A stretch of 9,477 nt of DNA. Origin: DASSHC01 sp035693105. Its GTDB lineage: Bacteria; Chloroflexota; Chloroflexia; Thermomicrobiales; Thermomicrobiaceae. A program made the translations under genes and the position numbers. The stretch is from assembly GCA_035693105.1 (NCBI GenBank), contig DASSHC010000505.1, forward strand, positions 1 through 9,477, written 5' to 3'. The notes below the pieces were generated by a model. It was given only the letters and a program-made list of their open reading frames with translations, searched no databases and had not been told where the DNA came from. Every line of letters begins with the position of its first letter. Within the stretch, counting starts at the first letter, position 1. This document shows positions 1 to 5,029 of this stretch, in pieces.

Positions 1-56
1 TTTGTCCGATTTGGAACGGACTATAGTGGCCTCGATGGTAGCCGAGTGCCGGGGGT

Positions 57-224
57 CGCGCGGGGTTGAAACCGCCGCGCTAGCAGACGAAGCCTGTTGA
101 AACAGGCTGAGGTCCGCCGGATGAATGCGTCTGATTTCATGGACTGAATGAGGGTCGTCGTCACTCCCAGCCTGCTTCAGCAGGCTTCCGTCACAGGCTA
201 GCGCGGTGGCTTCAGCCCCGCGCG
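57..224. repeat. 168-bp nested inverted repeat (REP/MITE-like)
   Basis: The left arm (57-112) and right arm (166-224) are imperfect reverse complements around a 53-bp centre. Each arm holds two small hairpins with a TGAA loop, joined by a shared CCGCGCTAGC block. In the left arm these are GGTTGAAACC and AGCCTGTTGAAACAGGCT. Read in the same sense, the right arm has GGCTGAAGCC and AGCCTGCTGAAGCAGGCT. The loop-closing pair is T-A in both left hairpins and C-G in both right hairpins, so pairing is kept within each small hairpin while the long stem is weakened. A short linker differs in length between arms (AGACG versus CTGTGACGG). The architecture resembles dispersed REP/BIME-type or MITE-like palindromes; no transposase gene is present. 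The identity of the family is not established here. Confidence 0.75.
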
Positions 225-316
225 CCGGGCGGCCCGCAGGCTCCAGGGCAGCCACGAACAGGGTCACCCAACCGGATGAATGACGCTGATCAGACTACTC
301 AGGATGATGGGGGAGG

Positions 317-357
317 AGCGTGGCGTACGTCGACGTGACGTGCTCGTACGCCACGTT
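317..357. repeat. Perfect 11-bp stem-loop
   Basis: CGTGGCGTACG (319-329) is exactly complementary to CGTACGCCACG (345-355), with a 15-nt loop. A G-T and an A-T pair extend the stem to 317/357. The arm and loop junction includes the 10-bp palindrome ACGTCGACGT (327-336). It lies about 75 bp beyond the DUF1501 stop. No T-run follows on either strand, so it is not a classical intrinsic terminator. It could be a transcript 3'-end hairpin, a binding site or a repeat copy. Confidence 0.55.
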
Positions 358-369
358 GCCCCACCTATG

Positions 370-422
370 CCGCCCCCCTCCCGGTATTGGCTCTGTCCGG
401 AGAGGGGCGGGGGATGAGGGCC
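370..422 (-). repeat. CCCTC-type hairpin repeat at the 3' end of DUF1501
   Basis: On the minus strand this begins 10 nt after the DUF1501 stop with GGCCCTCA, then seven bases, then CCCCTC, and folds into an imperfect hairpin whose arms are roughly 371-384 and 397-410, with a 12-nt loop and small bulges. The same GGCCCTCA-N7-CCCCTC arrangement recurs at 7264-7297 just after the Nudix gene stop. This type of C-rich palindrome just past genes is, from general knowledge, widely dispersed in bacterial genomes. It may stabilise or end transcripts, but no T-tract is present. Confidence 0.5.
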
Positions 423-432
423 GCCCCGCGTC

Positions 433-1665
433 TCAACCCAGGAGCGGGATCTGATCGAACTTCTGGCCGAGCACGGCGCTGGCGTCGGCCTGGAGCCACT
501 GCTCGAGGACGCTGGCGTAGACGCTGCGGAAGTCGACCGCGAACCGCAGATTGCCGTCGTCGAGGTGCTGCAGGTCGGGCGGCTGGCCGTAGAGGCCACC
601 TTTGACCGCGCCGCCGAGCACGAAGAGCGGCGCGGCGGTGCCGTGATCGGTCCCGCCGCTGGTGTTCTCGGCCACGCGCCGCCCGAACTCGCTCCAGGTC
701 ACGACCATCACGTCTCCCTCTTTGCCCTTGGCCGCCAGATCGGCGTAGAACGCGCCGAGCGCGCTGGAGAGAGTGGCGAAGAGTTGCGGCTGGTGCTGGA
801 GCTGGTCGGCGTGGGTGTCGAAGCCGCCGAGCAAGACATAGCCGATGCGCAAGCCGTGGCCGCCGTTGATCAGCGCGGCGAAGAGCTTGAGGCCGTTTGC
901 CAGCGTGCTCTCGGGATAGGTCGCGGCGGGCGTGTAGCTGGTGGCAACCTGCTGCAGGAAGGTCGAGCTGGTGGCGGCGCTCTCGGAGGTCGCTTCCAGC
1001 AGCGCGGCGTAGGGCGCCGGCGCCTGATAGCTGGCGTAGAGCCGTCGCAGCGCCTCGTCGCGGCTGTTGGTGAGCTGGGGGTGGCGAGCGTCGGGCAAGA
1101 GCCGGTAGCGGTCGGCGCGATCGACCACCGGCGGCGGCGTCGGTGGGCAGCAGAGCGCGGGCGGCAGATCAGCTCCGAGGGCCAGCGCGCCGAGCGGGTG
1201 TCCCTGGCTGTCGACCATCCCCTCGACCAGCTTGGAGAGCCAGCCGTCGCGCCGCCCCTGCGTCGGGTCGGCCGTTTGCCAGATGTCCATCGACTGGAAG
1301 TGCGACAGGCTGGGGTGGTCGTAGCCGACGCTCTCGACGATCGCCAGATGTCCCTGATCCCAGATCCCCTTCAGTTCCTTGAGATTGGGATGCAGCGCCA
1401 GCCGGTCGTCCAGCGGCAGCGCTGCGTCCGGCTTGACCCCGATCGTCGGCCGTGCCTGGAGGTAGACGCCATCCTGGTAGGGCACGACGGTGTTGAGACC
1501 GTCGTTGCCGCCGGCCAGTTGAATCACGATCAACGTGCGTGTGCCCGCGTCGGTGACATTGTCTGCCGCGGCCACGTGCAGCGCGCGGGTGAAGATGTTC
1601 GGCATGGCGATGCCGCCCGCCACGGCGACCAGCGAGCCACGGACGAACGTGCGGCGATCGAGCAT
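433..1665 (-). CDS. DUF1501 family Tat-exported protein
   Basis: The 410-residue protein belongs to the DUF1501 family, whose fold is related to the alkaline phosphatase/sulfatase superfamily; the biochemical role is unknown. The N-terminus has a twin-arginine motif (DRRTFVRG, residues 3-10), a hydrophobic stretch to about residue 21 and a possible cleavage site near residues 31-35, so export through Tat is predicted. Family hallmarks are the IQLAGGNDGLNTVVPY segment (48-63), GGFDTHADQ (280-288), SEFGRRVAENTSGGTDHG (325-342) and VDFRSVYA (377-384). The length is normal and no frameshift is seen; residues 165-185 are unusually Pro/Cys-rich. The ATG start is supported by GGGAG about 8 nt upstream, inside the 13-bp gap after the DUF1800 stop, so the two genes are an operon with this one second. 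The family call is secure; any substrate is unknown. Confidence 0.92.
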   Translation of the reverse strand: MLDRRTFVRGSLVAVAGGIAMPNIFTRALHVAAADNVTDAGTRTLIVIQLAGGNDGLNTVVPYQDGVYLQARPTIGVKPDAALPLDDRLALHPNLKELKGIWDQGHLAIVESVGYDHPSLSHFQSMDIWQTADPTQGRRDGWLSKLVEGMVDSQGHPLGALALGADLPPALCCPPTPPPVVDRADRYRLLPDARHPQLTNSRDEALRRLYASYQAPAPYAALLEATSESAATSSTFLQQVATSYTPAATYPESTLANGLKLFAALINGGHGLRIGYVLLGGFDTHADQLQHQPQLFATLSSALGAFYADLAAKGKEGDVMVVTWSEFGRRVAENTSGGTDHGTAAPLFVLGGAVKGGLYGQPPDLQHLDDGNLRFAVDFRSVYASVLEQWLQADASAVLGQKFDQIPLLG

Positions 1666-1678
1666 GATCTGTCTCCCG

Positions 1679-3160
1679 TCAGCTCAGGTGATACTCCGGC
1701 AGCGCCAGCATGAGATAGACCGTGGCGCGCCCGTGCCGGTCGAACCAGGCCGTGCCAATCTTCTTGCGGTTGAGGGTGAACTCCAGGAGCACCTGACGCT
1801 GGCCGGCTTCCAGTCCGCCGTCGACCAGGAGATGCGCCACCGTGTCCACGAATTGCTGGGTTCCACCCATCGCGCCCGGCCAACGACTGGGGTCGAGCTT
1901 GACCGCCGTGCGGTTGGTCGTCAGCGCGTTGGCGAAGTTCAGCCGAGCCAGCCAGGTGCCGCTGTTGAGCCAGGCTGCCCCTCCGGGCCAACCGGAGACG
2001 TTCGGCGGCGCGAAGAGGGACTGCCCCATCTCCGGCAGCATCGACGGGATCGGGCTCTGATCGGCGTCGACAGCGAGCTGGCGCAGCGTCCCGGCGACCA
2101 GCTCCGCTGGACTCTTGACCAGGGCGCGATAGCTAGACGGGTCCTGAAACTCGGGCAGGTTAAAGAGCGCGCGCACGGCTTCGCGGATATCGAAGCTCGA
2201 GGCGGTCAGCGTGCGGGCGATGGCATCGACGCTCGCCTGGGAGGGGTTCGGCGACATGAAGAAGCCGAGGAGCTTGCGCGCCATGAACGGCGCGGCTGCC
2301 GGCTGCGCCAGAATGATGTCGAGGATGTCGTCCGGCCCGAAGTTGCCGCTGCGGCCGAGAAAGGTCTTCTGACCGTCGTCGTGCTGCGCCGGGGCCAGCA
2401 CGGTCTCGCCGCTCTTGCGCGTCACCAGGCCGGTAAACGCGCGGGCGCTCTCGCGCACATCCTGCTCGTTGTAGTTGCCTGGCCCCAGGGTGAACAGCTC
2501 CATCAACTCGCGCGAGTAGTTCTCGTTGGCGCGCCCCTTCTTGTTCTCCGCGGTATTGAGCCAGTGCATCATGGCCGGGTCACGGGTCACGCCCTTGAGG
2601 ATGTTGCCGTAGTGGTCGAGTGCGTGGGCGCGGAAGAACTGGTTCTGAGTGAGCATCATCTCCGGTTTGGCGCTGATCAGCGACGAGGTCAGCAGCCCGT
2701 GCCAGAAGAGGGTCATCTTCTCTTCCAGCGGGCGGGCGCTATAGGCCATGCGCAGCAGCCACCAGCGCCGGATCCCCGCCGCCGTGGTGAGATCGAGCTT
2801 GAGCGCCGCCAGGCGCGACTCGAGCGCGTCGTTGGGGATAGTTTCATAGTCCACCAGCCGGTTGACCGCGGCGCTCCAGCTCAACGGCAGCCAGGTGTCC
2901 AACTCGCCCGGCGCGGCGCCAAAGCCCGCTCGCCGGAGCAGGTGGGAGTAGCGTGTACGATCGCTGAGTGGAACGGCAGCAACAGGCGTCGCGCCGGATC
3001 CCGCTGCCGGGCTCCCCGAACCGCTCACCAGCGGCCCGCCCGAGCCACGTTCAAGGCGGCAGGCGGCCAGCAGGGCGCCGAGCCCGGCCAGAGCCAGCCC
3101 GTTGACCGCCTCGCGCCGGCTCAGTGTATGCCGCTCGGCTTCGACCTCGTTCGCCGGCAT
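1679..3160 (-). CDS. DUF1800 family Tat lipoprotein
   Basis: The 493-residue protein is a full-length DUF1800 member; function is unknown, but it is habitually encoded beside DUF1501, as here. The N-terminus carries a twin-arginine signal (SRREAV, residues 14-19), a hydrophobic core (about 20-33) and a lipobox LAAC with Cys34, followed by a Gly/Ser-rich linker to about residue 60. This predicts Tat export and lipid anchoring on the outer face of the membrane. Conserved blocks are HLLRRAGFGAAPGE (73-86), LEEKMTLFWHG (145-155), ENKKGRANENYSRELMELFT (205-224), QDVRESARAFTG (233-244), HDDGQKTFLG (260-269) and FAPPNVSGWPGG (383-394). The ATG is chosen because GGAGG lies 6 nt upstream. It is the first gene of the operon. 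The two proteins may work together at the cell surface; that is inference from co-occurrence and matching export signals. Confidence 0.93.
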   Translation of the reverse strand: MPANEVEAERHTLSRREAVNGLALAGLGALLAACRLERGSGGPLVSGSGSPAAGSGATPVAAVPLSDRTRYSHLLRRAGFGAAPGELDTWLPLSWSAAVNRLVDYETIPNDALESRLAALKLDLTTAAGIRRWWLLRMAYSARPLEEKMTLFWHGLLTSSLISAKPEMMLTQNQFFRAHALDHYGNILKGVTRDPAMMHWLNTAENKKGRANENYSRELMELFTLGPGNYNEQDVRESARAFTGLVTRKSGETVLAPAQHDDGQKTFLGRSGNFGPDDILDIILAQPAAAPFMARKLLGFFMSPNPSQASVDAIARTLTASSFDIREAVRALFNLPEFQDPSSYRALVKSPAELVAGTLRQLAVDADQSPIPSMLPEMGQSLFAPPNVSGWPGGAAWLNSGTWLARLNFANALTTNRTAVKLDPSRWPGAMGGTQQFVDTVAHLLVDGGLEAGQRQVLLEFTLNRKKIGTAWFDRHGRATVYLMLALPEYHLS

Positions 3161-3166
3161 CGCTCG

Positions 3167-3193
3167 CCTCCATGGTTCGCGCCGGTGCGAACC
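3167..3193 (-). promoter_or_regulatory. Strong RBS with adjacent leader hairpin of DUF1800
   Basis: On the minus strand GGAGG (3167-3171) sits 6 nt before the DUF1800 ATG. Directly upstream, a perfect 7-bp inverted repeat, GGTTCGC/GCGAACC (3174-3180 and 3187-3193, 6-nt loop), would form a hairpin ending two bases from the RBS. It may be a translational or protein-binding control site. No convincing -35/-10 pair was found upstream, although 3208-3247 is relatively AT-rich and probably holds the divergent promoters. Confidence 0.45.
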
Positions 3194-3284
3194 TCGGACT
3201 CCGCTGCTCGATTCAATCTACCATGCTACTGTAACGCCAAGGTAAACCGGGCCGTGGCTTACGGGTCACGTCGCGGCGCGTATC

Positions 3285-3320
3285 CGTGTTGCCCCTGTTG
3301 CCCGTGTTGGCGTGTTTGGC
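3285..3320 (+). repeat. Four-unit 9-bp tandem repeat before the phosphotransferase
   Basis: Four consecutive 9-bp units read CGTGTTGCC, CCTGTTGCC, CGTGTTGGC and GTGTTTGGC. They end six bases before the GGGAG ribosome-binding site of the phosphotransferase gene, so they lie in its leader or promoter region. In the downstream gene's frame they would encode a Cys/Pro/Trp-rich stretch, but no start codon in that frame lies between the repeat and the chosen start, and I regard it as non-coding. Slippage could change the leader length. Confidence 0.5.
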
Positions 3321-3337
3321 TCGCTGGGAGCATGAAG

Positions 3338-4201
3338 ATGACGGAGACGCAACGAGCCTGGCGCGAACGGATCTCCACGCTCCACCCCGAGCTTGTGAGT
3401 CAGCCGGTGCGCCTGCTCGGCGAAGGGCAGAACAACGACCTCGTCCTCTCCGGCGAGATTGTCTTCCGGCTGCGCCGCTACCCCGGCCGCGACGGCTCGA
3501 ACGCCCACGAGGCGGCCGTCCTACGGGCTATCGCACCGCACCTGCCACTGGCAGTCCCGGCGCCGCTCGACGTCGCGCCCGATCTCCTCTCCTACCCGCT
3601 GATCCCCGGCGAGCCCCTGCCGCGCGACAGGATCCCGGCCCAGGCTCTGCCCGTCGTCGCGGCCCAGCTCGGTCGATTCCTTTGGCAGCTCCACCACGCT
3701 CCATTTCCGGCCGTGCTGCAGGACGAGCGAGCGCGATTTCAGCCAATGCGGGAATGGGAAGATCTCTACGAGCGGGCCCGAGCGTCGGTCTACCCGCTCC
3801 TCAGCGCCGCCGCTCGCCGGCACGTCACGCGGCACTTCGCGGCTTTCTTCGAGCGCCAGCGCAGGCTGGAGATCGCGCCAGCCGTCATCCACGGCGACTT
3901 CGGCGCCGGCAACATTCTCTGGGAAGCGCGGGAAGCGCGGGAAGCCCAGGTGACCGGCGTCATCGACTTCAGCTCGGCCGGCGTCGGCGATCCCGCCGTC
4001 GATCTGGCGGCGGCGTCGACCATCGCGCCCGATCTGCTGGACGCGCTGGGAGCGACCTACCCCGGCATCGCCGGCGTGGCCGGACGCATCGACTTCTACC
4101 GGGGGACGTTTCTGCTGCAAGAGGCGCTCTTCGGTGCCGAGACCGGCGATCAAGATGCGCTCAGCGCCGGGCTACAAGGCGTGGAGCAGCAGGCGCGGTA
4201 A
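3338..4201 (+). CDS. APH/choline-kinase-family phosphotransferase
   Basis: This 287-residue protein has the protein-kinase-like fold of the aminoglycoside phosphotransferase (APH) family, which moves phosphate from ATP to a small-molecule hydroxyl. Visible motifs are a Gly-rich nucleotide-loop segment GEGQNND (28-34) followed by a FRLRRYP strand, the catalytic loop HGDFGAGN (185-192, catalytic Asp187) and the metal-binding VIDFSSAGVGDPAVDLA segment (Asp210, then Asp218). The substrate cannot be told from sequence; many such proteins act on sugars, amino alcohols or metabolites rather than antibiotics. Two ATGs lie in frame (3332 and 3338). GGGAG at 3326-3330 is one base from the first and seven from the second, so I choose 3338. 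The open frame continues far upstream only as antisense of DUF1800. It is convergent with the MarR gene, 22 bp apart. Confidence 0.85.
   Translation: MTETQRAWRERISTLHPELVSQPVRLLGEGQNNDLVLSGEIVFRLRRYPGRDGSNAHEAAVLRAIAPHLPLAVPAPLDVAPDLLSYPLIPGEPLPRDRIPAQALPVVAAQLGRFLWQLHHAPFPAVLQDERARFQPMREWEDLYERARASVYPLLSAAARRHVTRHFAAFFERQRRLEIAPAVIHGDFGAGNILWEAREAREAQVTGVIDFSSAGVGDPAVDLAAASTIAPDLLDALGATYPGIAGVAGRIDFYRGTFLLQEALFGAETGDQDALSAGLQGVEQQAR
3921..3947 (+). repeat. In-frame 9-bp tandem triplicate
   Basis: Three adjacent 9-bp units, GGGAAGCGC, GGGAAGCGC and GGGAAGCCC, lie inside the phosphotransferase gene and add an EAREAREA segment between the catalytic-loop Asn192 and the metal-binding Asp210. That stretch is a surface turn in the family, so the repeat is probably tolerated and arose by replication slippage. 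Confidence 0.7.
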
Positions 4202-4223
4202 GTGCACCGGGCTGGAGATCGAC

Positions 4224-4700
4224 TCAGCGGCAGCCGCCGCGCACCTCGGGCGGCGGGCTTCCGGTCAGCACCCGCGACATGGCGGCCAGGCCGGTGTCCA
4301 GCGCGGCCAGTTCCTCGGCGGTCAACTGAGCGAGAGCCTGGACCAGGAACTCGTGCCCGCCGTGACGAAGCTGAACCACGAGGTCGTGACCGCTTGCCGT
4401 TGGGCTGGCGAGGGTGCGCCGGCGGTCGGTCTGATCCTCCTCGCGCCGCGCCAGGCCCGCCGTGACCAGGCGATCCACCAGATGGCTGGCCGTCGGCAGG
4501 GAGACGCCGAGCTTCTCGGCGACGCCGCCGATCGTCGCCGGGCCGCTATATTCGAGGGTGAAGAGCGTCTTGAGCTGCGCCATGGTCAAGTCGAGCGCGA
4601 CCCAGGGCTCCATTGAGTGCGCGCGCAGGTCGCGGGCAACCGATTCGAAGCGGCTCGCCACTTCTTCCAGGCGCGCGGCGCTGGTCTTCACTCCCGACAC
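4224..4700 (-). CDS. MarR family transcriptional regulator
   Basis: This 158-residue protein is a MarR-type winged-helix DNA-binding repressor or activator, expected to act as a dimer. The N-terminal helix (about 8-28) and the C-terminal helices (about 105-145) would form the dimer interface. The winged helix-turn-helix spans roughly residues 39-100: LTMAQLKTLFTLEY, then VAEKLGVSLPTASHLVDRLV with the recognition helix at about 67-81, then the wing with the family D-x-x-DRRR pattern (Asp89 to Arg95). The start chosen is GTG at 4698-4700, with AAAGGAG (4711-4717) ten bases upstream. A longer open frame reaches 4946 but its extra residues cross the promoter and hairpin DNA and have no MarR character. 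It is divergent from dnaA and convergent with the phosphotransferase. The ligand and targets are unknown; control of its own promoter is likely by family precedent. Confidence 0.88.
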   Translation of the reverse strand: MSGVKTSAARLEEVASRFESVARDLRAHSMEPWVALDLTMAQLKTLFTLEYSGPATIGGVAEKLGVSLPTASHLVDRLVTAGLARREEDQTDRRRTLASPTASGHDLVVQLRHGGHEFLVQALAQLTAEELAALDTGLAAMSRVLTGSPPPEVRGGCR

Positions 4701-4727
4701 GGCTGCTCGACTCCTTTCTCCGCTCTC

Positions 4728-4756
4728 AGTGTACCGGAATGCTTCGATGCAATCAA
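4728..4756 (-). promoter_or_regulatory. Candidate sigma-70 promoter of marR
   Basis: On the minus strand TTGATT (4751-4756) and TACACT (4728-4733) are separated by exactly 17 bp, each matching four of six consensus bases. Transcription would start near 4721, only a few bases before the AAAGGAG ribosome-binding site, giving a leader of about 20 nt. An imperfect inverted repeat, GTTTCA/TGAGAC (4760-4765 and 4771-4776), lies just upstream of the -35 and could be an operator, weakly supported. Confidence 0.45.
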
Positions 4757-4824
4757 CGTGTTTCAAGCCGTGAGACAGGCTACGACATGGAACCAAACGG
4801 CCCGGGTTGGCGTATATGTGAGTA

Positions 4825-4879
4825 GAGAGACGCTCCCCCCAAGCGTTCTCTCCATCCCCTAAGGAGCAAGCGATGCTCC
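4825..4879 (+). other. Structured segment with stem-loop and sequestered RBS
   Basis: GAGAGACGCT (4825-4834) pairs with AGCGTTCTCTC (4842-4852) around a C-rich 7-nt loop with one bulged T. Next, AAGGAG (4861-4866) lies 6 nt before an ATG at 4873, but GGAGCA (4863-4868) can pair with TGCTCC (4874-4879), hiding both the RBS and the ATG. An 11-bp direct repeat, CTCCATCCCCT, occurs at 4850-4860 and 4876-4886. The frame from 4873 is open to 5142, where it overlaps dnaA, and its product looks like no protein I know. This may be an untranslated leader, a short leader ORF or part of a small RNA. A TATATG (4813-4818) upstream could be a -10 element but has no good -35. Confidence 0.4.
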
Positions 4880-4896
4880 ATCCCCTCCCCTTCCCA

Positions 4897-4926
4897 CACA
4901 GGCCGGGCCAAATGGCCCGGCCTGTG
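4897..4926 (+). terminator. Strong GC-rich palindromic hairpin, terminator-like
   Basis: CACAGGCCGGGCC (4897-4909) is perfectly complementary to GGCCCGGCCTGTG (4914-4926) around an AAAT loop, a 13-bp stem. On the plus strand it is followed by GCTTTGTG, a poor T-tract; on the minus strand no T-run follows. It sits between the structured segment at 4825-4879 and the candidate dnaA promoter. It may end a short transcript or shield dnaA from read-through, or it may be a protein-binding palindrome. Confidence 0.45.
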
Positions 4927-4959
4927 CTTTGTGCCGCTCGCCCCACGCGCTATCCTTGC

Positions 4960-4988
4960 TTGCGCCGGACCAGTTGCCATGCTACGAT
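4960..4988 (+). promoter_or_regulatory. Candidate dnaA promoter
   Basis: TTGCGC (4960-4965) and TACGAT (4983-4988) are 17 bp apart, matching three and four of six sigma-70 consensus bases. A start near 4995 would give a leader of about 35 nt holding the GGGGAG (5018-5023) ribosome-binding site, 6 nt before the dnaA ATG. It is weak by sequence but well placed. Confidence 0.35.
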
Positions 4989-5029
4989 TGAGACGCATGG
5001 TGTACGTACACCCTGGCGGGGAGAGCGCG

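Larger units (their letters stand above)
1..432. other. Gene-free intergenic region with stacked repeats
   Basis: No convincing coding region lies here; the frames that cross it are antisense or out-of-frame shadows of the DUF1501 gene. It holds the nested inverted repeat at 57-224, the perfect-stem hairpin around 317-357 and the CCCTC-type hairpin at 370-422, described separately. An 11-bp direct repeat, CCGGATGAATG, occurs at 117-127 (inside the loop of the large inverted repeat) and again at 272-282; each is followed by a similar CG/CTGAT tail, so a second degraded copy of part of the element may lie to its right. Nothing recognisable is seen at 1-56 apart from a short GTCCG/CGGAC inverted repeat at 4-21. 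This is the downstream side of the minus-strand DUF1800-DUF1501 operon. Confidence 0.7.

Noticed and set aside
57..224. CRISPR-like repeats
   Set aside because: The repeated hairpins are inverted, not direct and regularly spaced, and there are no spacers of even length or cas genes.
264..599. Minus-strand frame overlapping the DUF1501 3' end, considered as a sign of a frameshift
   Set aside because: DUF1501 already reads through its conserved C-terminal blocks (GTDHG, DFRSVYA) to a normal end, so no frameshift is needed.
565..1713. Plus-strand frame of 382 codons opposite DUF1501
   Set aside because: It mirrors the DUF1501 coding frame, has no recognisable domain and no convincing ribosome-binding site.
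1535..3337. Long plus-strand open frame running in frame into the phosphotransferase gene
   Set aside because: It is antisense to the well-supported DUF1800 gene, is Arg/Gln-rich without family motifs, and the phosphotransferase domain begins after the RBS at 3326-3330. GC-rich DNA often leaves such antisense frames open.
4821..4886. Resemblance to a glycine riboswitch (GAGAGA near the start, AAGGAGCAA later)
   Set aside because: The closing CTCTCAGG-type segment is absent, the GAGAGA pairs locally with TCTCTC, and the downstream gene is dnaA, not glycine metabolism. An Infernal hit to RF00504 would reopen this.
4701..4946. N-terminal extension of the MarR protein
   Set aside because: The extra residues have no MarR character and cross a plausible promoter; GTG at 4700 has AAAGGAG upstream and gives a usual MarR length.
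4931..5029. N-terminal extension of DnaA
   Set aside because: It crosses a candidate promoter; ATG at 5030 has GGGGAG at good spacing and domain I starts directly there.
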